From Oceanihabitans iliipiscarium (lineage in GTDB: Bacteria > Bacteroidota > Bacteroidia > Flavobacteriales > Flavobacteriaceae), in assembly GCF_042686125.1 (NCBI RefSeq), contig NZ_JBHUOV010000002.1, positions 434,001 through 498,000 on the forward strand: a stretch of DNA of 64,000 nucleotides. The letters run 5' to 3'. This document shows positions 16,358 to 25,423 of this stretch, piece by piece (the stretch's first letter is position 1; the number at the start of each line of letters is the position of its first letter). The notes beneath the pieces were generated by a model. That model was not told the DNA's origin, did no database searches, and saw only the letters and a program-made list of their open reading frames with translations. A program made the translations under genes and the position numbers.

Positions 16358-18757
16358 TTAGTATTTCACAATACGCTTCGTAATACTACCATGTTCAGAA
16401 ACAATACGCATTAAATACAGACCATTTGCAAATGAAGAAAGGTTAATTTCTTTATTCGTTGTCATGTGCTCTAAATTAACCGTTGTAATGATGCGTCCGT
16501 TTAAGTCTATTAACTCGGCAGAAACTAATTTTATCTGGCTGTTATTAGACAGTACAATCTTATCTGCGGTAGGATTAGGTGTTAAAGAAATATCATTTAA
16601 ACCTAACTCAAACGAATCGACACTTAGTGTATTATCATTAACCGTTAAATTAAACGAACATGTGCTGGTTCTTCCGTTGCTATCTGTAGCCAAATAACTT
16701 ATTGCATGAACACCATCGGCTAAACTAGTTCCTGGCGCAGGAGTTTGAACAACACTAGCAATACTACAATTATCTGAAGCCGTTACAGAACCACCTGCAT
16801 AATAATCAGGAAGAGTAAAATCACCAGCACTATCGACAGCAAAATCAGCAAGGCAGTTTACCGAAGGATCTTCAGCATCTTGAATAGTCACCGTAGCATC
16901 ACAAGTGGCTACATTTCCTGTATTGTCTCTTCTATTTAAGGTCACAGTATGTGTACCAATATCAGTACAATCAAAATTACCATCAAATAAGCTTGCTGTA
17001 GTATACACAATATTTCCGTTAAACACATAAGGATTAGCAATTCCAGCAAAGGGGTAAGCACTATAATACCCTTCATAAAACTCAAGGTTAGAATCGCTTG
17101 TCCATAAGGTTCCTAATGCGCTTCCATTTTCAAAAATAATATTAGAGCCATCTGAAGCAAAAATAGCAAATGCTACGGTTTCACCAGCAGCAATATCGAT
17201 GCCTAATGACAAGTTTAATGGAGTTAGTGAACCTATTGGGTTCGCCATTAATGTTGTACTACCAACTAAGGTCCAATCACCAATAGTAAATTGAGAGCCT
17301 TCAAAAGATCCTGCTTTATAATATACTTCGTAGCTATGCGATTCTATTGATCCAATATTGGCATGAATATCGAAAGAATTAACTGTAATAGGATTAATTG
17401 CTTTAATATTAAACATATTACCAGGTCCGCCAACTTCAACTCCTGAAGCAGACACTAATGACACCTCTTCAAAACCTATAGTTAAATACTCCGAATCAAG
17501 GCCACAGTTACCAACAGCAGAACCACCATCGATATGTGCAGTTGTAATTGTTGCATTTCCTGAAGTATCTAGTGAAATGGTTGGACTAGAACAAATCGCA
17601 GAAAGAGCCACATTATCTGACACGGTTACCGTTGTTGTACAAGTATTTGTAAACCCGTTAGGATCTGTAGCCGTTAAGGTTACCAATTGATCGCCAATAT
17701 CTGAACAGGTAAAAGAAGATGGTGTTGCCGTAAGAGTAATGGTGTCGCCATTAGGATCTGTAGTTCCTCCATCAATATTAGCACCAGTAACAGAAACGGT
17801 TCCGCCAGCACCTAAAACAGCACTATAGCTACTACAAACCATTGTAGGTTGAAACAAATAAGCTCGTGTATTATTTGGGTCTTCTTTTCCCATATAAAAT
17901 CGCATTCTATCTTCTGCATCCGAAGAAAAGTTGGTGCTACAAGAAAAAGGTTGGTTATAAGACATGATCTGAGTAGGATCTGCTGCGTAAGGGTCGCCAT
18001 TAGCATCTGTTCCAGAAGTATAAGCACATGTCCCTGAATTGACATCTCCAAAGGTATGGTAGCCATCGGCTGGAGTGTCACATAATAAATCACCTGCAAC
18101 ACCACAGTTAGAACCATTTACAAGCTCTACAGCATAAGCCGTTTCAAAAGTGTGTAAGAGTCCAAAATAGTGTCCCATTTCATGAGCAACTGTCGTCCCA
18201 TTATCACTTGCATTATTGTTTACAATCACAAAATAATCGTTAGGTAAATTCCATGGAAATCTAGCATAACCTCCAATAGAACCTCCACTAGATCCATAAG
18301 CAGTATCTACAAAATAAGCATTAACCACGTTAGGCACATTGTTTAACTGCAGTATGTTATCGCCTTCAGTATAACCAGATCCTGGATCGCCATTGGTTCC
18401 TAAAACCATTAAGTCTGTATTATTAATATAATTTATAGGTAAAATATCGAGAGTAATGCCATAAGGTAAATACTTGTCTCTAGCCGCAATAATATTGTTT
18501 ATGGCATTCGTTACATTTGGTCCACCAGTCCCAGCATCTGTTCTCACAATATGCGGTTGAAAAGGCACTGTAATTAAACCTGTTGGCGTCACGTCTGCAC
18601 GTCTTAGGATTTCAAGGTCTTCAATAAGTGCTCTGGCTTCATCTGGTGTAATGTCTGGCATACCACATGGCATTTGAGCATTTATTTGCAATGAGCAAAA
18701 GGATAAGACCAATGCAAAACAAATGTTTTTAAAGTTAAATGGTAATGTTAAATTCAT
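16358..18757 (-). CDS. Secreted M43 (pappalysin-like) zinc metalloprotease with HYR-type domains and T9SS sorting tail
   Basis: The 799-residue protein has a signal peptide (about 1-27) and an M43 catalytic domain with zinc site H192-E193-x2-H196-x2-G199-x2-H202 and the Met-turn at M265 (IMSYN). HYR/Ig-like repeats follow at about 310-385 and 625-710. A third HYR module appears to be split: its first half ends near 423 and its second half resumes near 592, with about 165 residues of a different beta-rich domain in between. The C-terminus (about 720-799) is a T9SS type A sorting domain (LTPNPTADKI, ending ITKRIVKY). It is expected to be exported and cleaved or anchored at the surface to degrade extracellular protein. 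Confidence 0.92.
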   Translation of the reverse strand: MNLTLPFNFKNICFALVLSFCSLQINAQMPCGMPDITPDEARALIEDLEILRRADVTPTGLITVPFQPHIVRTDAGTGGPNVTNAINNIIAARDKYLPYGITLDILPINYINNTDLMVLGTNGDPGSGYTEGDNILQLNNVPNVVNAYFVDTAYGSSGGSIGGYARFPWNLPNDYFVIVNNNASDNGTTVAHEMGHYFGLLHTFETAYAVELVNGSNCGVAGDLLCDTPADGYHTFGDVNSGTCAYTSGTDANGDPYAADPTQIMSYNQPFSCSTNFSSDAEDRMRFYMGKEDPNNTRAYLFQPTMVCSSYSAVLGAGGTVSVTGANIDGGTTDPNGDTITLTATPSSFTCSDIGDQLVTLTATDPNGFTNTCTTTVTVSDNVALSAICSSPTISLDTSGNATITTAHIDGGSAVGNCGLDSEYLTIGFEEVSLVSASGVEVGGPGNMFNIKAINPITVNSFDIHANIGSIESHSYEVYYKAGSFEGSQFTIGDWTLVGSTTLMANPIGSLTPLNLSLGIDIAAGETVAFAIFASDGSNIIFENGSALGTLWTSDSNLEFYEGYYSAYPFAGIANPYVFNGNIVYTTASLFDGNFDCTDIGTHTVTLNRRDNTGNVATCDATVTIQDAEDPSVNCLADFAVDSAGDFTLPDYYAGGSVTASDNCSIASVVQTPAPGTSLADGVHAISYLATDSNGRTSTCSFNLTVNDNTLSVDSFELGLNDISLTPNPTADKIVLSNNSQIKLVSAELIDLNGRIITTVNLEHMTTNKEINLSSFANGLYLMRIVSEHGSITKRIVKY

Positions 18758-18973
18758 AATGGTTAGTGTTTTTGTTTAATTAATTAAGTACAGGATTGTT
18801 CTGTATTTTAGCGTAAAACGAAACTAAAACTTTTAAACCACTTATAGCAGAATAGCACTTATTTTATATCAACAAACTAATGTTAATATTAAAATTTTAA
18901 ATGCTTGATAGTGTCCAATGAATCGTTTAGAGCATTTATACGTTTATAGAAATACCTCTTTTTAGACGCTCTT

Positions 18974-20008
18974 TTAATTGAACATTCTTTGCGCCAGAGT
19001 AGCATCTATAACAAAAGGATTGCTATTACCTTGATAGGTTTGAATGGCATTATTTCTATCGATTTCTATCTGGTCAACAGGATCGCTGATATGCCATTGC
19101 AGCAATATGGTTTTCATAGCCATAAAAAAATCTTCATTGGCGTAAGAAGGATAGGTATTGATATTTACCGAATTATAAATTGTATAATAGTAAAATAGCG
19201 CTCTAGCAATATCGCCTTTTTTAGCTTCTCGTGGTTCTAAAGCACATTGTTGACTTATGCCAAGTGAAGGATATGAAGCCTCATTATCTTTTTCAGAATA
19301 ATCATCTCTATTACTTGTAGGAATGCTTGTCATTTCTTGGTCTAAATAATACCATGTTTCTGTATCAGCATCAACAATTTCATTAAACGGACAATTTCCT
19401 CGACTTGAATTCACTTCAACTCTAGAAGGAAAAATATTAAACATATCACTTGTTCCTGGCTCATCGCCTGCGCCCATACTTTGAGGAAAAACATGTTCTG
19501 TATTAATTCCTAAATTAAAGGCATGTACAGAAGGATCTGGATCTGTAGAGTAATCCATTATAATCGTAAATCCAGAATAGATTCCTTTTAACTCTTGCGT
19601 GCTTGGGTCAACATCAATACTACTATAAAGCACATCTCTAGCATAACTATAACCCAAAGTTTGCGCTGGTGTATAGTTGCTTTGTAAGCAATTTAAAAAC
19701 TCCGATAAGGTTGTTGCGTTTTCACAAATAGTTTCAGATTGCTGATTTACAATCGCATGCCATCTTATGCCATCAAAAATATTTAATCGATTAGAATCTG
19801 TGTTAAAAATAATAAGGCCTTTAGAAGCTGTTGTGGTTGATAATGCATCTCGCTGAGCGGAATTCATTCGAGGCGGAAGCATGCCCTTAGCATTGCTTTC
19901 TACATCTAATGCTGAAGAAACATTAGGTGTATTAGTTCCGATTCCAACTTGTGAAAACAGATTAGAAGCCATTATAAATATGAAAAATAGAACGGACAAA
20001 TTTTTCAT
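18974..20008 (-). CDS. Secreted endonuclease I family nuclease with N-terminal GIGT module
   Basis: The 344-residue protein has a signal peptide (about 1-19), an N-terminal module of about 65 residues (VGIGTNTPNVSSALDV, then LPPRMNSAQRDAL and FDGIRWHAI) common in Bacteroidota surface proteins, and an endonuclease I domain (about 105-340). The nuclease part shows ARDVLYSSID and the catalytic region NTEHVFPQS with the downstream SRGNCPFNEI. It should cut extracellular DNA or RNA. Its start overlaps the stop of the upstream LTD-like gene by 4 bp (ATGA), and both carry the same N-terminal module, so the pair is probably made and exported together. No T9SS tail is seen. Confidence 0.87.
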   Translation of the reverse strand: MKNLSVLFFIFIMASNLFSQVGIGTNTPNVSSALDVESNAKGMLPPRMNSAQRDALSTTTASKGLIIFNTDSNRLNIFDGIRWHAIVNQQSETICENATTLSEFLNCLQSNYTPAQTLGYSYARDVLYSSIDVDPSTQELKGIYSGFTIIMDYSTDPDPSVHAFNLGINTEHVFPQSMGAGDEPGTSDMFNIFPSRVEVNSSRGNCPFNEIVDADTETWYYLDQEMTSIPTSNRDDYSEKDNEASYPSLGISQQCALEPREAKKGDIARALFYYYTIYNSVNINTYPSYANEDFFMAMKTILLQWHISDPVDQIEIDRNNAIQTYQGNSNPFVIDATLAQRMFN

Positions 20009-21063
20009 AAGCTATTGACTAGACCTTTGGTGTTGGCATTCGGATTTGAGCCCCAACCTCCTGCTGCGGTACGTTCTATGGATCCATTCGCTGAAGTTGC
20101 ATTCGATTCAGCAAGACCAACATCTGTGCTTGTCGCTCCAGAAGCGATTCCATTTGAAGCTGTAAATGTGCCTTCGTAGCTTATAAATTCTATAAGACCA
20201 GAAGGACCACTTAATGCTATACCATCTGGAGCACCATTTTGTATACTAATAGCATCCCAAACATAATAGCAATTTGAAGCGTCGCAGGCTTGGGTTAAAT
20301 TATCTAAAGTTTGGGTTAAGTAAGCCGTTTGTGTAGATCCATTATAAAGCGAAACGGTATATTGAGATAAATCTGCTGGCTGGTTGGCCAAGCCTTCAGT
20401 AATTCTAATTTCTACAAATTCATTGACATCAGTAGACACATTATCATAATGAAACTCATTTATTCTAGCCACATTAGATGTTGTACCAATGGCTCCTAAA
20501 TAACTGCTTCTAACTTCAACACCAGTTAAAGCCCCAGTGGCGGCTACAGGAACTACACCAAAGCTTAAATATTTACCATTGTCGCTTGCACCAATAGTAT
20601 AGGTCAAACTTGTCGCGCCACTTATTGCAATTTCGTTTGTCCCCGAAGCATCATCGGCGCTATACCATTGATAAATCGAAACGTCTTCTAGATCAAGTTC
20701 ATTATCTGTATAAACATATTCTGCAGTTAAAGTACCTCCAACACTTAGCGTACCACTAAAAGTTACATTGGATGCCATAGGTACTGTATTAGTGGTCGGA
20801 CAATATATATTCTCCCAACCTGTGCCATTATACACTTGCAAGCATTGCTTTGTCCCATCAATAAGATAAATTAATAAGCCTGTAGCTGGAGAAGGAATAG
20901 CGTCGCGTTGAGAGGTATTCATTCTAGGCAATAATATGCCTCCTGAAGTCGATGAGATATCTAATACAGCGGATGAATCTGGAGAAGTTGTACCAATTCC
21001 AACTTGTGATTTAGCACTAACAGAAATCATTAGCACGAGAAGGAGTAATTGTAATCGTTTCAA
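20005..21063 (-). CDS. Secreted protein with N-terminal GIGT module and LTD-like C-terminal domain
   Basis: The 352-residue protein begins with a signal peptide (cut after SAKSQ) and the VGIGTTSP...LPRMNTSQRDAI module shared with the nuclease downstream. The middle (about 95-195) is an Ig-like bacterial surface repeat (FSGTLSVGGTLTAEYVY, IYQWYSADDASG). The C-terminal part (ARINEFHYDNVSTDVNEFVEI and later) looks like a lamin-tail (LTD) domain, often found near secreted nucleases in this phylum. It probably has a binding or adhesive role rather than an enzymatic one. It is the first gene of a two-gene unit with the promoter at 21088-21115. Confidence 0.72.
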   Translation of the reverse strand: MKRLQLLLLVLMISVSAKSQVGIGTTSPDSSAVLDISSTSGGILLPRMNTSQRDAIPSPATGLLIYLIDGTKQCLQVYNGTGWENIYCPTTNTVPMASNVTFSGTLSVGGTLTAEYVYTDNELDLEDVSIYQWYSADDASGTNEIAISGATSLTYTIGASDNGKYLSFGVVPVAATGALTGVEVRSSYLGAIGTTSNVARINEFHYDNVSTDVNEFVEIRITEGLANQPADLSQYTVSLYNGSTQTAYLTQTLDNLTQACDASNCYYVWDAISIQNGAPDGIALSGPSGLIEFISYEGTFTASNGIASGATSTDVGLAESNATSANGSIERTAAGGWGSNPNANTKGLVNSL

Positions 21064-21087
21064 TATATCTTAGGGTCTTATACACAA

Positions 21088-21115
21088 CAAAGGTAACTTA
21101 TAAAATTCATACAAA
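21088..21115 (-). promoter_or_regulatory. Promoter of the LTD-like / endonuclease I operon
   Basis: On the minus strand, TTTG (21115-21112) and TACCTTTG (21095-21088) are separated by 16 bp, slightly short of the usual 17-23. The -7 element ends 24 nt before the ATG. Confidence 0.5.
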
Positions 21116-21290
21116 AAATAGTTTTTTTATGGCGCCTAAATATATCCTTCTTATTATTGCATTTTAATTATTGAATAGTGATTTCATAATTGCTTCAATA
21201 ATTTTATTTCATTTAATCTTAGATTAATTTTTATTTTAGGCACAATTTATGATTAATCAAACGTTATTAATGATTATATAAAAAACATCT

Positions 21291-22076
21291 ATGAAATATT
21301 TATTCTTCATTCTAACGCTTTTCTTAACGGCATCTGTTAACGCGCAAAATAATGCCTTTCAAGCTGGGGAAAAACTGGTCTTAACAGCCTCGTATAACAT
21401 GTCTGGATTAATGACAGATCTTGCCGAAGTTCGTATGGAAACAAGCGAAGTAAACACCTCTAAAGCAACTTTACTCCGTTTAAAATGCACAGCAACAACT
21501 TATAGCAAATGGGATAATTTTTTTAAAATTAGAGACATCTATGAAAGCTATGTAAACCCACAAACACTGGCGCCATACTTATACCAAAGAGATATAGATG
21601 AAGGTGGTCATTATAAATTTGTGAAATATAATTTTGATTATAAAACACAAACAGTAAAAAGCCTAAGACGTCAAAAAAGCGAAAATTTTGAATCTGGTTT
21701 TTGGGATAGAAATGACAACATCAAATTTAACCCAGGCACTAAAGATCTTGTAAGTACCATATATCATATCAGGACTTTAGATATACATAAGGCGAGTATT
21801 GGCTCTACAGATTCATTTACTGTTTTGTTTGACAATAAGGAAACTGTCGTTTCAATAACCCTTTTAGGAAAAGAAACACTAAACACACAAATAGGAAGTA
21901 AAGCCTGTTACAAATTAGCCATCCGCATTAACAATAGCAACGTTCTAAAAGGCAATAACGCTAATGTGCTTTGGCTGACAGCCGACGAAAATAAAATACC
22001 TGTTTTAGCCAAATTTGAAGTTGCCGTTGGAAGAGGTGAATTAAAAATTAAATCTGCTACTGGATTAAAAAACTAA
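21291..22076 (+). CDS. DUF3108 domain periplasmic protein
   Basis: The 261-residue protein has a signal peptide (about 1-19, cut after VNAQ) and then FQAGEKLVLTASYNMSGLMTDLAEV, the opening of DUF3108. This beta-rich family is found in periplasmic or outer-membrane-linked proteins of Bacteroidota and Proteobacteria, with no established biochemical role. The protein ends with VGRGELKIKSATGL. The next gene starts 5 bp after its stop, so the two are likely cotranscribed. Confidence 0.82.
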   Translation: MKYLFFILTLFLTASVNAQNNAFQAGEKLVLTASYNMSGLMTDLAEVRMETSEVNTSKATLLRLKCTATTYSKWDNFFKIRDIYESYVNPQTLAPYLYQRDIDEGGHYKFVKYNFDYKTQTVKSLRRQKSENFESGFWDRNDNIKFNPGTKDLVSTIYHIRTLDIHKASIGSTDSFTVLFDNKETVVSITLLGKETLNTQIGSKACYKLAIRINNSNVLKGNNANVLWLTADENKIPVLAKFEVAVGRGELKIKSATGLKN

Positions 22077-22081
22077 GACCT

Positions 22082-22411
22082 ATGAGAAATCTATTCATTA
22101 TTCTAGGAACTATTGCTGCTATACTCGCTGTGGTTCTATCGGCTTTGCCTCTATTTAGTATGGCATTTATTCCTGCAATTGCTGCTTTAATTTTTGGATT
22201 AGCAGCTTTTTATATTTCTAAAAAGCAAAACCAATCTAAAAAAAGTGTTCAGCTTATATTTTTATTAACCATTATTGCTTTAGTCATTTCTACTTATAAA
22301 ACAATTTTTAACGAAACTGAAGTTGGTAATACTGAAGAGTTAGAAGTCCGCGAAGAGCAAGTAAAAGATAATGCTTTAGAAGAACTTGACAATATTGAAA
22401 TAACCGAATAG
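22082..22411 (+). CDS. Small two-span membrane protein of unknown function
   Basis: The 109-residue protein has three hydrophobic stretches (about 4-20, 24-43 and 58-72; the first two may form one hairpin), a basic KKQNQSKK loop, and an acidic tail rich in Glu (EVGNTEELEVREEQVK). I do not recognise the family. It starts 5 bp after the DUF3108 gene. The -7 element of the following peptidase gene begins 20 bp after its stop, so the unit probably ends here. Confidence 0.65.
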   Translation: MRNLFIILGTIAAILAVVLSALPLFSMAFIPAIAALIFGLAAFYISKKQNQSKKSVQLIFLLTIIALVISTYKTIFNETEVGNTEELEVREEQVKDNALEELDNIEITE

Positions 22412-22430
22412 TTCATTGCCTTTTTTTCTA

Positions 22431-22438
22431 TATATTTG
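22431..22438 (+). promoter_or_regulatory. -7 promoter element before the first M28 peptidase gene
   Basis: TATATTTG is a perfect TAnnTTTG match, 20 nt before the ATG at 22459. No clear -33 TTTG is visible. Confidence 0.5.
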
Positions 22439-22458
22439 ATGCTCAAAAAAATAGGCTT

Positions 22459-23496
22459 ATGAAGTTGTATTATTTTCTTTCAGCATTTATCCTCATTGGA
22501 TCATGTGCTGAAGTCAGGTATACTACTAAAATTGAAAATCTTAAAAAAAATATTATAATCGTTGATAGTGCTCTTGTTCAAAAATACGCTAAAACAATTA
22601 CTGCTAACGAATTAAAAAGGCATCTTTATCAATTTGCTTCAAGAGATTTTGAAGGTAGGTTTACAGGTGAAATTGGACAAAAAAGAGCTGTGAATTTCTT
22701 AAAATCTTATTACCAAAAAGAAGATATTAAGTCCCCAATTAACGACTCTGTTTACTTCCAGAAAATTCCAAAGAGTTTCTTTCCAGATGAAATTGATGCT
22801 ACCGAAAATGTAGTCGCCTATATTAAAGGTTCTGAAAAGCCTGAAGAACTTCTAATTATTTCTGGCCATCATGACCATTTAGGTTTTGAAGATGGCGATT
22901 TACATTATGGAGCAGACGATAATGGCTCTGGTACTGTTGCTATTTTAGAAATGGCTGAAGCCTTTAAACAAGCAGAGTTAGATGGTCATGGACCAAAACG
23001 AAGCGTGCTTTTCCTGCACTTAACAGCTGAAGAAATCGGACTTCAAGGCTCTTTATACTATACACAAAACCCTTTATTTAAATTAGAGAATACAATAGCA
23101 AATTTAAATATCGATATGATTGGTAGAGTTGACAGTTCACATAAAGACAACCCAAATTATATTTATATAATTGGAGCAGATCGATTAAGCAAAGAGCTGC
23201 ATTACATTAACGAAAAAGTCAACAACAACTTCACAAACATAACCTTAGAATACAAGTATAATGATGAAAACGATAGTAACCGATACTATTCTAGAAGCGA
23301 TCATTACAACTTTGCAAAACACAATATTCCTGTCATTTTTTATTTTAATGGTGAGCATGAAGATTATCATCAACCTACAGACACACCAGATAAAATAAAT
23401 TACGAACTGCTTGAAAAAAGAACTCAACTTATTTTTGCTACAGCTTGGCAATTGGCTAACCAAGAAAACAGGCTTTTAATGAACGTTGATTTTTAA
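22459..23496 (+). CDS. M28-family zinc aminopeptidase, lipoprotein
   Basis: The 345-residue protein has a lipoprotein signal peptide with lipobox Cys16 (LIGSC). The M28 catalytic domain shows co-catalytic zinc ligands and acid/base: H138 (SGHHDHLG), D153 (GADDNGSG), E191-E192 (TAEEIG), D219 (NLNIDMIG) and a late His in EDYHQPTDTPDKI. It is expected to remove amino acids from peptides in the periplasm or at the outer membrane. It lacks the PA domain present in its longer paralogue encoded 134 bp downstream (23631-25193); catalytic segments of the two are nearly the same. Confidence 0.9.
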   Translation: MKLYYFLSAFILIGSCAEVRYTTKIENLKKNIIIVDSALVQKYAKTITANELKRHLYQFASRDFEGRFTGEIGQKRAVNFLKSYYQKEDIKSPINDSVYFQKIPKSFFPDEIDATENVVAYIKGSEKPEELLIISGHHDHLGFEDGDLHYGADDNGSGTVAILEMAEAFKQAELDGHGPKRSVLFLHLTAEEIGLQGSLYYTQNPLFKLENTIANLNIDMIGRVDSSHKDNPNYIYIIGADRLSKELHYINEKVNNNFTNITLEYKYNDENDSNRYYSRSDHYNFAKHNIPVIFYFNGEHEDYHQPTDTPDKINYELLEKRTQLIFATAWQLANQENRLLMNVDF

Positions 23497-23630
23497 ACAG
23501 CATCATGCTGTTAAAGTTTGTTAAAAAAAATAGCTTTCTCAAAGTGCTAAATGGCTTTTTTGTAATTTCGGAAATTATATGCATTTTCATATAAAACACA
23601 AATTACCAACCAAATACAATTCAAAATAAC

Positions 23631-25193
23631 ATGAAAAAATTACTAGTCGTTCTTGGTGTTTCGAGTATGATTTTATCTTGTGGTTCTTCACAAAATAAAT
23701 CTACAGCTGAAGCTTCATCTACACCTCAAACCAAAGATGTTACTGCTTATGCAAATAGCATTACTTCAGCAGAATTAAAAGAAGCCTTATACATTTATGC
23801 ATCCGATGAGTTCGAAGGCCGAGAAACTGGTCAACCTGGTCAAAAGAAAGCTGTTGAATATCTTAAAAACCAATATATAGACCTTGGGATTCCTTCGGCG
23901 CAACCTAATAATGATTACTTTCAAGAAGTCCCTTTACAAGTTTTAAAAGTCCCAACGGTTCAGCTTATTGCGAATGGTAAAACCTATACTGCAATGGACG
24001 ATTACATGTCTGTATTGTCGAGTCAAGATGGCACTTTTAAAGCAGATGATATTGTTTATGCAGGCTATGGTATTGATGATGAAAAATACTCTAGCTATAG
24101 CAATTTAGACGTTAACGGAAAAATAGTCCTTATTAAATCTGGTGAACCTAAAAATGCAGATGGAAATTTTGTGATTTCTGGAAATAGCGAGGCTTCAAAA
24201 TGGTCTAATTTTAGACAAGCTTATGCTTCAAAAAGAGATGCTGCTAAAGATCGTGGCGCAAAAGCTGTATTATTTTACTATCCTGAAATCTACGAAATGG
24301 CAAAAAGACGCTTTGCAAGTTCTAGAGGTAGAATGAGTGTTAAAGGAAAAACCGAAGATTTTTATTACTTCTTTATCACTGAAGGCTTAGCAAAATCTTT
24401 ATATCCAAATCTTGATACTTCCGAAACTTCCGAAACGGTTTCTGCAACCCTTAGTATCGATTATAAAAATGATGCTACCGATTTTGAATCTGAAAATGTT
24501 GCAGCCCTTATTAAAGGAAGCGAAAAGCCAAACGAAGTAATTGTAATCTCTGCACATTTAGACCACGAAGGTGTTAAAGACGGAAAAATATATAATGGTG
24601 CAGACGATGATGGTTCTGGAACTGTTGCAATGCTAGAAATTGCAGAAGCGTTTAAAACAGCTGCAAAAAACGGACAAGGTCCTAAGCGCTCTATCCTGTT
24701 CTTACATGTTACTGGTGAAGAAAAAGGCTTACTAGGTTCTTCATATTACACAGATGTCGATCCTATTATACCCTTAGAAAATACCGTTGCAAATCTAAAT
24801 ATTGATATGATAGGTCGTACCAATCCTAAGCGTGAAGGTGGCGACAGAAACTATGTTTATCTTATAGGAAGCGATAAATTAAGTACAGAACTTCACAACA
24901 TTTCAGAAGCCGTAAATTCAAAATATTGTAACGTAGATTTAGATTACACCTACAACGACGATAACGATCCTAACCGTTTTTACTACAGAAGTGACCATTA
25001 TAATTTTGCAAAAAATAACGTTCCTGTTATCTTTTATTTTAATGGTACACACGACGATTATCACCAACCAAGTGATACGCCAGACAAAATTGAATACGAT
25101 TTATTAGAAAACAGAACGCGATTAATTTTCCATACAGCATGGGAATTAGCAAATCGCGACAACCGCATTATTGTCGATAAAGCAACGAGATAG
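23631..25193 (+). CDS. M28-family zinc peptidase with inserted PA domain, lipoprotein
   Basis: The 520-residue protein has lipobox Cys17 (MILSC), an N-terminal cap shared with the preceding paralogue (EFEGRETGQPGQKKAVEYL), then a protease-associated insertion of about 170 residues (DDIVYAGYGI, KAVLFYYPEI). The catalytic half shows SAHLDHEG, GADDDGSG, TGEEKGLLGS, NLNIDMIGR and DDYHQPSDTPDKIEYDLLENR, so all metal ligands are intact. It is expected to degrade peptides outside the inner membrane. The shorter neighbour upstream probably arose by duplication and loss of the PA insert, or the reverse. A folded intergenic element begins 8 bp after the stop. Confidence 0.92.
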   Translation: MKKLLVVLGVSSMILSCGSSQNKSTAEASSTPQTKDVTAYANSITSAELKEALYIYASDEFEGRETGQPGQKKAVEYLKNQYIDLGIPSAQPNNDYFQEVPLQVLKVPTVQLIANGKTYTAMDDYMSVLSSQDGTFKADDIVYAGYGIDDEKYSSYSNLDVNGKIVLIKSGEPKNADGNFVISGNSEASKWSNFRQAYASKRDAAKDRGAKAVLFYYPEIYEMAKRRFASSRGRMSVKGKTEDFYYFFITEGLAKSLYPNLDTSETSETVSATLSIDYKNDATDFESENVAALIKGSEKPNEVIVISAHLDHEGVKDGKIYNGADDDGSGTVAMLEIAEAFKTAAKNGQGPKRSILFLHVTGEEKGLLGSSYYTDVDPIIPLENTVANLNIDMIGRTNPKREGGDRNYVYLIGSDKLSTELHNISEAVNSKYCNVDLDYTYNDDNDPNRFYYRSDHYNFAKNNVPVIFYFNGTHDDYHQPSDTPDKIEYDLLENRTRLIFHTAWELANRDNRIIVDKATR

Positions 25194-25200
25194 TTTTTTT

Positions 25201-25328
25201 TGGGCGTGCCTCTTGTAGTGGTCACTACAACAGTCGTGCTTTACACTATATCTTTTGTTTTTTTATGCTGCACTACAATGCAGAAACTAGTTCACAAAAC
25301 AAAAGGATGCCGTTGCAATCACTCACGC
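25201..25328 (+). other. Multi-helix intergenic element (REP-like or structured RNA)
   Basis: GCGTG at 25204-25208 closes with CACGC at 25324-25328. Inside are a perfect 8-bp hairpin (TTGTAGTG-GT-CACTACAA, 25213-25230) and a long arm in which ATCTTTTGTTTT (from 25250) pairs with AAAACAAAAGGAT (to 25307) with one bulged G. The arm is capped by CTGCA/TGCAG (25268-25283). The conserved-looking strings GGGCGTG, CTATATCTTTTG, CAAAAGGATGCCG and CTCACGC are ones I remember as recurring in intergenic DNA of flavobacteria, but only one copy is in this window. The function is unknown. Confidence 0.6.
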
Positions 25329-25366
25329 AAAACCGCTTCAAGAATAACTTGAAGCGGTTTTTATTT
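25329..25366 (+). terminator. Strong intrinsic terminator after the folded element
   Basis: AAAACCGCTTCAAG (25329-25342) pairs perfectly over 14 bp with CTTGAAGCGGTTTT (25348-25361) around AATAA and continues into TTATTT. It ends transcription from the M28 genes or from the folded element. Confidence 0.9.
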
Positions 25367-25383
25367 ATGCTCATCTTATGGCA

Positions 25384-25416
25384 CAAAAAAAGCCTCTTAA
25401 AACTAAGAGGCTTTTT
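25384..25416. terminator. Bidirectional terminator between tRNA-His and the plus-strand genes
   Basis: AGCCTCTTA (25391-25399) pairs with TAAGAGGCT (25404-25412) around AAAC, with an A run before and a T run after. It lies 8 bp past the 3' end of the minus-strand tRNA-His. Confidence 0.9.
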
Positions 25417-25423
25417 ACTTTTG

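Noticed and set aside
16464..18117. Shadow open frames inside the M43 protease gene
   Set aside because: They are antisense or out-of-frame to a well-supported gene and show no family signal.
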